A DNA stretch of 36,864 nucleotides, taken from NCBI GenBank assembly GCA_016871715.1, contig VHCO01000052.1:1-36864 (forward strand), given 5' to 3'. A program made the translations under genes and the position numbers. The DNA is from Verrucomicrobiota bacterium (GTDB taxonomy: Bacteria; Verrucomicrobiota; Verrucomicrobiia; Limisphaerales; J093). The notes below the pieces were generated by a model. The model worked only from the letters and a program-made list of their open reading frames with translations. It did no database searches and was not told where the DNA came from. Position 1 is the first letter of the stretch; every line of letters begins with the position of its first letter. This document shows positions 23,401 to 30,170 of this stretch, one piece after another.

Positions 23401-24133
23401 AGACCGGCCCATTAAACGTGCTTTGCCCCTCGTAAAACGAAGCCGGCAGCGGCTCGGTCGCGTCGCCGCGCACGCGCAGCACCTCGAGTTGCTCGCTCTT
23501 CGCCAGGCGAAAGACCAGCATGCCCGCCCCGGTCGTCCGCTCGACGGCGCGCGGCACCCACGTTCCCGCGCCCAATCGCGCGCGGGACTCGAGGGTGACT
23601 TTGCGCACGCTCGCCGGCACCTCGACATGCACCACCACCTCGGCGCGGTCCAGTTCGATCCGGGTGATGTAGGGCCGGCCCGACTCGAGGGCCAGCTCGA
23701 TCGCGCTCGGCGTAGCCGCGGCGCCGGGAACGCTCACCGGCAGACGGCCGTGCACCTTGCCGTTGACGCGCGTCACCACCGCCTGGTCGCCCGGCGGCAA
23801 CGTCCCCAAGTCGAAGCTCCCCGCCACCGACTGCAACACCAGGATACACGACATCCCCACCTGCACCTCGAGCCCGAGGTCCACCACGATCTCCCCCGCC
23901 GCTCCTCCGGCCGCCACGGTTGCGCTCAGCCGGTGACACGGATCGGGCACCGTAGCCTCGTAATGCAGCAGCGTCCGCTCGGCCGTGGCCTCGACACCCA
24001 AGCTCAACGACTCGACCACCCATTGGGGTACGGGCCGAACCGGCTGCCAGGTCCGCTCGACCGCGGCAGCCCAGCCACTGAGGGCTACGCCCATCAGGGC
24101 GGCCCAGACGGTGATTCTCGATTTCACGTTCAT
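20492..24133 (-). CDS. Large secreted beta-propeller domain protein
   Basis: This 1213-residue protein has a clear signal peptide (MNVKSRITVWAALMG then A-L-S-G-W-A-A-A). After an Ig-like beta-rich region (about 30-270) come repeated propeller-type units: L-Q-V-I-D-L-A-D-P-T-A-P-V resembles the LVIVD repeat, and R-I-V-D-I-S-A-P-D, W-V-V-D-L-S-D-P-R and S-L-F-D-V-A-D-P-A recur. This matches the C-terminal-type secreted beta-propeller family (PF09826-like). The ATG at 24133 is preferred over 24148: a GGAAG ribosome-binding site lies just before it. It starts 21 bases after the ABC ATPase gene and so is likely co-translated with it. Its placement between an ATPase and its permease is unusual. It is presumably the exported cargo or a surface partner of the transporter, which is an inference. 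Confidence 0.82.
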   Translation of the reverse strand: MNVKSRITVWAALMGVALSGWAAAVERTWQPVRPVPQWVVESLSLGVEATAERTLLHYEATVPDPCHRLSATVAAGGAAGEIVVDLGLEVQVGMSCILVLQSVAGSFDLGTLPPGDQAVVTRVNGKVHGRLPVSVPGAAATPSAIELALESGRPYITRIELDRAEVVVHVEVPASVRKVTLESRARLGAGTWVPRAVERTTGAGMLVFRLAKSEQLEVLRVRGDATEPLPASFYEGQSTFNGPVSTQQPVGDAILWGAPEAAVNDRAGAGGESNREVVESDIWKISGERLYFFNQYRGLQVIDLADPTAPVVLGTLEIPAAGEQMYVLDDAYAVLLARDGCGWYGTEGSQALIVDVRGNQPSLVKAFPIPGYIQESRMVGDALYVASQVYQRITVPLLPGDPRGETRTQWEYGSLISSFNLSQPAEPEAKDTLWYSGYGNVIYATDRYLFVGTQNPNQYWRTGIRIVDISAPDGAMTALGSLAPAGRVADKFKMNMARMPVGGEEMDVFTVISEYWSWNNQRVSVLETFSLVDPRLPARLGRLEVGHGESLFATRFDGDRVYIVTFLRIDPLWVVDLSDPRSPKISGELEIPGWSTYIHPMGDRLVTVGIDNVDGWRVAVSLFDVADPAKPALLDKVPLGENHSWSEANSDEKALTVLEAAGLILVPYQSWGTAGYASRVQLIDLGPDTLDPRGVIDHKMQPRRATVYPAGDQELILSISGRELLSVDATDRDAPSVTAAIELSWPVDRVLLAGDYLIEISDAASWRGDDQPVIRVVRPAAAADAAPVARVALARALPVIGAAVRDGRLYVLQGKAESDWLPVPVKEGEEQPPTPPPTPNLFLLTFELGGLPEELGAPLETEVITDPLGWGPQFEALWPRAGLLVWSGTTSGGYWWRWGMLDVAVAPGRVADGLWWPWWGGNQGGRLIAFDASGAEAPALVSDTRLADANQWWAFSKAYTASGQVYLSHQASEFLEGVTLPGQTKPATTTVTHPDGTVELIEPPIGIWVTRHYLRVVDYADPAQPTLRVPVQIPGELRGLSHAGALLYTVGYHYDPTGKTDGAQYLEASAYDGVEAALVAALKLPNQYPNHALLYGPTIYLARPEAAEGGTTAGLLEAYALDLDPGNKAFRLVHRRTLRQPAQNAAVVGDLLVLQYDRTVEAYAAGTPDAPSALGSGAPQGCLWPNLQNGDGAAAVGLWLPLNDYGVLAVPTR

Positions 24134-24154
24134 AGGTCTTCCTTTCAATTCAGC

Positions 24155-25156
24155 TCAATTCAAAGATGGAGTCGCACGGGAGGCGGCGGACTCAGTGGCG
24201 CCCGACCGGGCGAGCGCCTCGGCTCGCTCCTGCTCGACGGCAGCCTCGGCCACCGCCTCGCCTTCGTCACGCGGCCGGTACAGCTCGATAAAGGCCTCCT
24301 CGAGGCTCAACGGAAACACATTCACGCGCACGCCGCGCCAGGCGCGGATCGGCTCGAGTTGCGCCTCGTTCGCCAGGCGGACGATGGCTGTCATCACCGG
24401 GCCGCTGACCTGCGTGCGCACAGCCCCCGGAATGACAAACTCAGGCGGTGGCGCCGGGTCGTCAAAGACCACCTGCACCCGTTGGGTGGCTTGCAGCAGG
24501 TCCTCGAGCCGGCCCGCCATCGTCAACCGGCCGCGGTCCATGATCCCGACGTGATCCGCCACCCGTTCGAGATCGTTGATCAGGTGCGTGCTAAACAGGA
24601 TCGTGCAGCCCGTCCCGTGCGTGGCCGACTCGACCAACGACGTGAGCAACGACCGCCGCGCGATCGGGTCCAGGCCCGCCGCCGGCTCGTCCAACAGCAA
24701 CACCTCCGGCCGCCCCGCCAGGGCCGCGAGAACGGCTGCCTGCCGTTGTTGGCCGGCGGAGAGCTGCGCCACCGGCCGGTCCCACGCCAACTCCCATCGC
24801 TCCGCCAACTCGCGCGCGTGGGCCTGATCCCAGCCCTCGTAGAAATGGCCCACGTAACGGCACAGCTCGGTCAACGTCATCCACCCCGGCAGTTGTTGCC
24901 GCTGCGACACATACGCCACCCGCTGCCGCGTTTCCCGAGGCGCTTCCCAGAAATCCGCGCCCAAGATCCGTGCCGTGCCCCGGTCCGGCCGCAGCAGCCC
25001 CATCAACAGACGCAAAGTCGTCGTCTTGCCTGCGCCGTTGCGGCCAATCAACCCGTAGATCGCCCCGCGCGGCACCTCGAGGTCCAGCCCGGCCACCGCC
25101 ACCACACCGCCGGTGAACGCCTTGTCCAAGTTTTCCGTTTGGATCGCCGTCTGCAT
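24155..25156 (-). CDS. ABC transporter ATP-binding protein (YtrB/CcmA type)
   Basis: This 333-residue ATPase has Walker A G-R-N-G-A-G-K-T (39-46), Q-loop Q85, the signature L-S-A-G-Q (132-136), Walker B L-L-L-D-E-P (153-158) and the switch His in F-S-T-H-L. A C-terminal extension (about 225-333) is typical of ABC-2 exporters driving membrane-protein or peptide export, and ends in an Ala/Glu-rich tail. The ATG at 25156 is chosen because residues from there align with the family; the frame is open to 25252 but that part overlaps the regulator gene. It lies 10 bases after the GntR gene. The matching membrane subunit is probably the gene at 18723-19616. Confidence 0.93.
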   Translation of the reverse strand: MQTAIQTENLDKAFTGGVVAVAGLDLEVPRGAIYGLIGRNGAGKTTTLRLLMGLLRPDRGTARILGADFWEAPRETRQRVAYVSQRQQLPGWMTLTELCRYVGHFYEGWDQAHARELAERWELAWDRPVAQLSAGQQRQAAVLAALAGRPEVLLLDEPAAGLDPIARRSLLTSLVESATHGTGCTILFSTHLINDLERVADHVGIMDRGRLTMAGRLEDLLQATQRVQVVFDDPAPPPEFVIPGAVRTQVSGPVMTAIVRLANEAQLEPIRAWRGVRVNVFPLSLEEAFIELYRPRDEGEAVAEAAVEQERAEALARSGATESAASRATPSLN

Positions 25157-25166
25157 CGCGTTTCGA

Positions 25167-25601
25167 TTACTTCCGGGAAACCACCGACAACCGCACCGGC
25201 AGCTCCGGCTCGGCTCGCTCACCTTGCACGGCCTCGACTTCCTCCTGCACAAGCCGCAAGACTTGCCCCAGCGAAGCTGCCATCTGGCCCGCCTCGATGG
25301 CCAATTGCCGAGCCAACCGGCGCAGGGCCTTCTCCCGGTCGCGCGAGCTCATGCCCACCGCCGCTGCCGTCACAAAGGCGCCCTTGCCGTGGCGCATCTC
25401 GAGGCAGCCCTCGTGCTCGAGCTCGGTGTAGGCCTTAACGACCGTCGTCGGGTTCACGGCCAAGGTCTGGGCCAGCTCGCGAATGGACGGCAGTTGATCG
25501 CCGGCCTTCAGCGCCCCGGCGGCGACATAGTACTTCACCTGGTCCATCATCTGGCGATAGACCGGCACGCCCGAGTGCGTATCGATTTGAAAGTGCAACA
25601 T
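25167..25601 (-). CDS. GntR-family regulator, YtrA subfamily
   Basis: This 144-residue repressor has an N-terminal winged helix: V-P-V-Y-R-Q-M-M-D-Q-V, then P-S-I-R-E-L-A-Q-T-L-A-V-N-P-T-T-V-V-K-A-Y as the recognition region and the wing H-G-K-G-A-F-V. The short helical C-terminal part without a large ligand domain is the YtrA pattern, whose members control adjacent ABC transporter operons. It heads the minus-strand block, with the ABC ATPase gene 10 bases downstream. A strong promoter overlapping a perfect dyad lies at 25661-25692, so self-repression is likely. Its inducing signal is unknown; cell-envelope stress is common for the subfamily. Confidence 0.92.
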   Translation of the reverse strand: MLHFQIDTHSGVPVYRQMMDQVKYYVAAGALKAGDQLPSIRELAQTLAVNPTTVVKAYTELEHEGCLEMRHGKGAFVTAAAVGMSSRDREKALRRLARQLAIEAGQMAASLGQVLRLVQEEVEAVQGERAEPELPVRLSVVSRK

Positions 25602-25660
25602 CGCTCAATGCCCCACGCGCCCCACCCGACCGACGGCCGCGCAACACGCCCACTCTTTGG

Positions 25661-25682
25661 CTGTATGATATCTGCCATACAG
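25661..25682. promoter_or_regulatory. Probable YtrA-type operator
   Basis: CTGTATG (25661-25667) and CATACAG (25676-25682) are perfect 7-base inverted arms with an 8-base spacer. It overlaps the -10 element of the regulator's promoter, an arrangement suited to repression by the GntR dimer. It is also about 185 bases before the divergent sulfatase gene. Confidence 0.6.
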
Positions 25683-25692
25683 TGGTTGTCAA
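25665..25692 (-). promoter_or_regulatory. Strong sigma-70-type promoter for the GntR-ABC block
   Basis: Read on the minus strand, the -35 TTGACA (25687-25692) is followed after 16 bases by the -10 TATCAT (25665-25670), 5 of 6 to consensus. Transcription should start near 25658, giving a leader of about 57 bases before the GntR start codon. Confidence 0.6.
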
Positions 25693-25866
25693 CCGGAAAT
25701 CTGAGCTCCGTTACACCACGCCCCTCCGGGCGCTTGACGTGCGTGCGCCTTCAATGGCTGAGTTGCACCAGTCCCGTCGGTCGCCCGGCAGTGCCAGGGC
25801 AGTGCTTGGACCTGAAACCGTTAAAGCAGATTGGGCCATCAACCACGAACCGGAAATACACGTGCG

Positions 25867-27216
25867 ATGAATCTCTCCCCGCTTCGCCGTCTGTCCTTGG
25901 CGCTCGGTCTGATGCTCGCCGGGGGTACGCCCCTCGCGGCCGCTCCGCCGAATGTGGTCCTGATCATCAGCGACGACCAGGCATGGACCGATTACGGATT
26001 CATGGGGCATCCGGACATCCAGACGCCGCACCTCGATCGGTTGGCCGGGCGGAGCCTGCTGTTCCCGCGCGGCTACGTGGCGGCGCCGTTGTGCCGCCCG
26101 TCCCTGGCCTCGATCGCGACGGGGCTGTATCCGTTCCAGCATGGGATCACGGGCAACGATGTGGATGGCAACCGCCGGCGCGCCGAACTGGACGTGTCGC
26201 TTCGCGAGGCATTCCACAGGCATCCCACCTTCATCCGGGCCCTGACCGCCCGTGGCTACCTGGCCCATCAGTCGGGCAAGTGGTGGGAGGGCTCCTACCA
26301 GGACGGCGGATTCACCCACGGGATGACGCACGGCGACCCGAAACGCGGCGGACGGCACGGGGACGCGGGTCTCACCATCGGTCGCGAGGGGATGAAGCCG
26401 GTCACCGACTTCATCGACCTGGCCACCGCGGCGCAGAAGCCGTTTCTGGTCTGGTATGCGCCCTTTCTGCCCCACACCCCGCACAACCCGCCCCAGCGCC
26501 TGCTCGACAAGTACACCCGGGAGGGGCGCGCCCTGGATGTCGCCAAGTACTACGCCATGTGCGAGTGGTTCGACGAGACATGCGGCGCGCTGATCGATTA
26601 CCTCGACGAGAAGAAGATCGCCGACCGCACGCTGGTCATCTACATCACCGACAACGGTTGGGCCGCCCCCAGCACCAATGCCGACGACCCGAACCAGGCG
26701 CTTTGGAACGTGTACGCGCAGCGGTCCAAGAGTTCGCCCTATGAGAACGGCATCCGCACGCCGATCATGATCTCCTGGCCGGGCCGCGTGACGCCGGCAC
26801 GGGTCCAGAACTTTGCCCATGCTATTGACCTCTTCCCCACCATCGCGGCGGCGACCGGCGTGCCGGCCCCCGCCCAGCTTCCTGGGCTTAACTTGTTGGA
26901 TGCACAGGCCCGCCAGGCTCGCCAGCAAGTCTTCGGGGTCTGCCATTCGACTCACAACATCACCCTCGGCAACCCCGACGACACTCTGCAGTATCTCTGG
27001 TGCGTGGCCGGCGACTGGAAACTGATCGCGCGGTACCACGGGAAGGACACGACGCAGTATCGCAACCTGCACGTGTGGGACACGGCGCCGGCCCACCTTT
27101 ACCATCTCACGGACGATCCGCACGAGAAGAACGATCTCGCCCACAAACGGCCGGAGATCTTGGCGCGGCTCAGGCAGGCGCTGGCGGCTTGGCGCACTGT
27201 GCCCAAACGGGAATGA
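25867..27216 (+). CDS. Secreted sulfatase with altered maturation motif
   Basis: This 449-residue protein has a signal peptide (about 1-26, ending L-A-A-A) and then the sulfatase core: N-V-V-L-I-I-S-D36-D37-Q (calcium ligands), and Y-I-T-D262-N263-G (second metal pair). The site that should be converted to formylglycine reads C76-R-P-S-L80-A-S-I-A-T-G; the classic C-x-P-x-R motif has Leu instead of Arg at the fifth position. The downstream G-K-W-W lysine region and the C-terminal H-L-Y-H-L-T-D-D-P-H-E motif are intact. It should act on a sulfated glycan at or beyond the outer membrane; the substrate is not known. The ATG at 25867 is chosen by the signal peptide. Confidence 0.9.
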   Translation: MNLSPLRRLSLALGLMLAGGTPLAAAPPNVVLIISDDQAWTDYGFMGHPDIQTPHLDRLAGRSLLFPRGYVAAPLCRPSLASIATGLYPFQHGITGNDVDGNRRRAELDVSLREAFHRHPTFIRALTARGYLAHQSGKWWEGSYQDGGFTHGMTHGDPKRGGRHGDAGLTIGREGMKPVTDFIDLATAAQKPFLVWYAPFLPHTPHNPPQRLLDKYTREGRALDVAKYYAMCEWFDETCGALIDYLDEKKIADRTLVIYITDNGWAAPSTNADDPNQALWNVYAQRSKSSPYENGIRTPIMISWPGRVTPARVQNFAHAIDLFPTIAAATGVPAPAQLPGLNLLDAQARQARQQVFGVCHSTHNITLGNPDDTLQYLWCVAGDWKLIARYHGKDTTQYRNLHVWDTAPAHLYHLTDDPHEKNDLAHKRPEILARLRQALAAWRTVPKRE

Positions 27217-27297
27217 GCCATGAGTACGGTTGGCAAAGTCGGCAACCCGCTGCCGAATCTCCCGCTCTCCCGCCATACCGGGAAGCATCACAACCAG

Positions 27298-27390
27298 TTA
27301 CTGAGGCGTTTCCGCCCGGACACGATAGAAACGCGCCGGGCCTTCCGGCAAAGGCATGGACCGAAAGAGTCGTCTGAAGCTCGGACCATG
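27298..27390 (-). pseudogene. C-terminal tail remnant ending F-Y-R-V-R-A-E-T-P-Q
   Basis: Read on the minus strand this ends M-P-L-P-E-G-P-A-R-F-Y-R-V-R-A-E-T-P-Q then TAA (27298-27300). A-R-F-Y-R-V-R is a common closing strand of secreted verrucomicrobial proteins with fibronectin- or Ig-like C-terminal domains. The rest of the gene is missing, because another remnant begins immediately upstream. Confidence 0.4.
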
Positions 27391-27401
27391 GGCGAAGCGA
27401 C

Positions 27402-27507
27402 CTACTTACGGAGTCGGAAGAAGCCCTTGCCTTCGGCCAGGTCGAGCGTGACGCTGTTCGCCTGGACGCCTTGGAGCCTCGCCCTACCGTACCGCATGAA
27501 TCGGTAG
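27402..27507 (-). pseudogene. C-terminal tail remnant ending G-F-F-R-L-R-K
   Basis: On the minus strand the frame ends V-T-L-D-L-A-E-G-K-G-F-F-R-L-R-K then TAG (27402-27404), another typical closing strand of secreted multi-domain proteins in this phylum. Only about 35 residues are recognisable. It lies head to tail with the preceding remnant. Confidence 0.4.
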
Positions 27508-27651
27508 CAGGGTGCGCCGATCCAGGCAGGTCACCGGGCCCGAGCGGCCGGCCCGGCGGTCCGGCCCTACCTCTAGCTGGCGGTTCATCGAGAGACGGGA
27601 TCGCGCTGGACGGGGCGCTGGCGGATCGGTTAACTGCGAAGCGGCAACTGC

Positions 27652-29160
27652 ATGAAAACCCACCTCACCCGCTCAGGCCTTCTCCTGATCGGTGTCGTCG
27701 GCACCCTCGCCCTAGCCGGCCAACTCGCCGCGGCACCCCCGAACGTCATCCTCCTGATGGGCGACGACCATGGCTGGGAGGAAACCGGATACAACGGGCA
27801 TCCCCACGTCCAGACCCCGACGCTCGACGCGATGGCGGCGTCGGGCCTGCGGTTGGATCGCTTCTACGCCGCGCACCCGTCGTGCTCGCCCACGCGGGGA
27901 AGCGTGTTGACCGGACGCCACCCCAACCGCTACGGCACCTTCAGCCCCGGTTGTTCGTTGCGCCCAGAGGAAGTCACCATCGCTCAAATCCTGAGGCAGG
28001 CTGGCTATGCCACCGGGCACTTCGGCAAATGGCACGTCGGCCCGGTGAAGGCCGCTTCGCCGACGAACCCCGGCGCGATGGGATTCGACGAGTGGCTTTC
28101 CCACGACAACTTCTTCGAGATGAACCCCCAGCTCTCGCGCAACGGCGGGCCACCGCAACCGTTCGAGGGCGAAGGTTCGGATCTGATCGTGGATGCGACG
28201 GTCGGCTTCATCGGCCAAGCCGTGAGCAAGGGGAAGCCGTTCTTCGCGGTGGTTTGGTTCGGTTCGCCGCACGAACCCTACAACGGCCTGCCCAAAGACC
28301 TGGCGCTCTACGACAACCTCCCCCTCGAGTATGCGCAACGGCAGGTGAGGTTGACCTCGAACGAAACGGGCCAACAAGTCCAGCGTCCCTTGCGCGACGT
28401 GCTGCGCGAGCGTTACGCCGAGATCACCGCCATGGACCGCGCCATCGGTAAGCTGAGAACTCACCTCGAAGCTCGTGGCCGCCGGCAAAATACGCTTCTA
28501 TGGTACTGCGGGGACAATGGGATCCCGGCCGAAGGATTGGCCACGTCGCGCTTCCGGGCCATGAAGGGAAGCGTCTACGAAGGGGGCATCCGCGTTCCCG
28601 GTCTCATCGAGTGGCCCGCCCGTATCCCCGAGCCGCGCGCCACCACAGTCAGCACCGTCACCAGCGACATGCTACCCACGCTCTGCGCGTTGACGGGCAC
28701 AGCCCCTCCGGACCGCCCGCTGGACGGTATCAGCCTGGTGCCGTTGCTCGACGGCAACATGACGGCCCGCCCGAGCCCGATCTGCTTTTGGAGTTTCGCC
28801 GGAGCCGCGAGAAGCGGGCAGCGGCGAGAACCCTACATTGACCCCGAGCTCCAAAAGGGCACCACGCCGCTCGTGAAGCTCATGGGCGGCATCCCAACCC
28901 GCAATTTCGTCAACTACCGCTACCACGAAATTCTCGAGGGCGACTTCGGCGGTCCGCGGGTCATTCTCGATCGCCAACATAAACTCGTCATCGACGGCGA
29001 GCGGGCCAGCGGCATCGAGCTGTTTGACCTGTCATACGATCCCGGCGAGACCCGGAACCTTCTAGCGTCAAGACCTGAGGTCGCCCAACAATTGCAGGCC
29101 CGGCTTCGCGCCTGGCAGGCGTCGGTCCTCCACAGCCTGCGGGGTGAAGACTATCGGTAA
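27652..29160 (+). CDS. Secreted sulfatase (canonical C-x-P-x-R)
   Basis: This 502-residue protein has a signal peptide (about 1-28, ending Q-L-A-A-A) and a complete type I sulfatase domain: metal-binding G-D38-D39-H, the formylglycine site C78-S-P-T-R82-G-S-V-L-T-G, H-F-G-K-W-H-V-G, and the C-terminal D288-N289-G. It should cleave sulfate esters from a polysaccharide in the periplasm or outside the cell. The next gene, an acetylesterase-like protein, begins 17 bases after its stop, suggesting joint removal of sulfate and acetyl groups from the same glycan. Substrate is not deducible. The maturation enzyme is not in the window. Confidence 0.94.
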   Translation: MKTHLTRSGLLLIGVVGTLALAGQLAAAPPNVILLMGDDHGWEETGYNGHPHVQTPTLDAMAASGLRLDRFYAAHPSCSPTRGSVLTGRHPNRYGTFSPGCSLRPEEVTIAQILRQAGYATGHFGKWHVGPVKAASPTNPGAMGFDEWLSHDNFFEMNPQLSRNGGPPQPFEGEGSDLIVDATVGFIGQAVSKGKPFFAVVWFGSPHEPYNGLPKDLALYDNLPLEYAQRQVRLTSNETGQQVQRPLRDVLRERYAEITAMDRAIGKLRTHLEARGRRQNTLLWYCGDNGIPAEGLATSRFRAMKGSVYEGGIRVPGLIEWPARIPEPRATTVSTVTSDMLPTLCALTGTAPPDRPLDGISLVPLLDGNMTARPSPICFWSFAGAARSGQRREPYIDPELQKGTTPLVKLMGGIPTRNFVNYRYHEILEGDFGGPRVILDRQHKLVIDGERASGIELFDLSYDPGETRNLLASRPEVAQQLQARLRAWQASVLHSLRGEDYR

Positions 29161-29177
29161 ACCCAAGACATCATCCC

Positions 29178-30170
29178 ATGAAACAGACCCTCCGACTCAT
29201 TCCCGCCTTCCTGCTGGTCGCGTTGGCCGCGAACCTTGCCGCCGCTGGGGCAGCTAAGCCAGTCCGGGTCTTCATCCTCGCCGGCCAGTCCAACATGGAG
29301 GGAGCGGGCCAAATCAAGGCCGATCCCAAGCGCAACGAGGGCAAAGGTTCGCTGGCATTCCTGGTCAAAGATGCCGCCACGGCCAAACAGTTCGCCGCGC
29401 TCGTGGACTCCGCCGGTCAGTGGCGGACACGCGATGACGTGTGGATTTCTTACCTCGACCGCAAAGGGCCGCTCACCGTGGGCTTCGGCGCGCGACCCGA
29501 CACCATCGGCCCCGAGCTCGGCTTCGGCTGGGTCGTGGGCGATGCGCTCGACCAACCGGTGCTCCTCATCAAATGCGCGTGGGGCGGCAAAAGCCTCGCG
29601 ATTGACTTCCGCCCGCCCAGCGCCGGTAAGCCGCCCTATTCGCTCGGCGAAAAGGCCGACGCCGCCCTCGCGGCAAACCCGGACAACCTCGGCAAATACT
29701 ATCGGGAGACACTCGCCCTGACGAAAACCGCGCTCGCTCACCTTGAAGACCTCGTCCCCGGCAGCGACGGGCTCTATGTGCTCTCGGGCTTTGGCTGGCA
29801 TCAGGGCTGGAACGACCGCATCAACGACAAGTTCAACGCCGAATACGAAGAGAACCTCGCCCATTTCATCCGCGACATCCGCCGGGACCTGAGCGCGCCG
29901 GGCCTGCCGTTTGTGATCGCCGAGACCGGCATGAGCGGCCCCGAGGAGAAACATCCCCGTGCGCTCTCGCTCATGCAGGCGCAGGCGGCTGTGGCGGCGC
30001 GCGCCGAGTTCAAGGGCAACGTGGCCTTTGTCGGCACACGAGCCTTCTGGCGCCCGCCGGAGCTGTCCCCCAGCCGGCAGGGCTACCACTGGAATTCGAA
30101 CGCGGAGACCTACTACCTCATCGGCGAGGCTATGGGCCAAGCGATGAAGCGGCTCATGGCTCACCCGTGA
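29178..30170 (+). CDS. Sialate O-acetylesterase-like SGNH carbohydrate esterase
   Basis: This 330-residue protein has a signal peptide (about 1-26) and the SGNH/SASA-type (PF03629) hallmarks: F-I-L-A-G-Q-S38-N-M-E-G with the nucleophile, L-I-K-C-A-W-G-G-K-S-L (block II Gly), W-H-Q-G-W-N-D (block III Asn) and the closing Y-H304-W-N-S-N-A-E that holds the catalytic His. It should remove acetyl groups from a carbohydrate outside the cytoplasm. It lies 17 bases after the sulfatase gene, and its TGA overlaps the ATG of the LamG gene (TGATG), so the three are probably one transcript. Confidence 0.93.
   Translation: MKQTLRLIPAFLLVALAANLAAAGAAKPVRVFILAGQSNMEGAGQIKADPKRNEGKGSLAFLVKDAATAKQFAALVDSAGQWRTRDDVWISYLDRKGPLTVGFGARPDTIGPELGFGWVVGDALDQPVLLIKCAWGGKSLAIDFRPPSAGKPPYSLGEKADAALAANPDNLGKYYRETLALTKTALAHLEDLVPGSDGLYVLSGFGWHQGWNDRINDKFNAEYEENLAHFIRDIRRDLSAPGLPFVIAETGMSGPEEKHPRALSLMQAQAAVAARAEFKGNVAFVGTRAFWRPPELSPSRQGYHWNSNAETYYLIGEAMGQAMKRLMAHP

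Larger units (their letters stand above)
27217..27651. other. Spacer with remnants of minus-strand genes
   Basis: No intact gene is credible in these 435 bases. On the minus strand two C-terminal tails can be read, described separately at 27298-27390 and 27402-27507. The plus-strand ORF at 27220-27507 has a composition unlike a protein and is an echo of these remnants. Confidence 0.6.

Noticed and set aside
22907-25438. 843-codon open frame on the plus strand
   Set aside because: It lies antisense across the propeller, ABC ATPase and GntR genes, is rich in His/Arg/Pro/Gln without any domain, and is a GC-bias shadow.
25711-27291. 526-codon minus-strand frame
   Set aside because: Antisense to the sulfatase gene and composed of shadow-like Arg/Val/Gly sequence.
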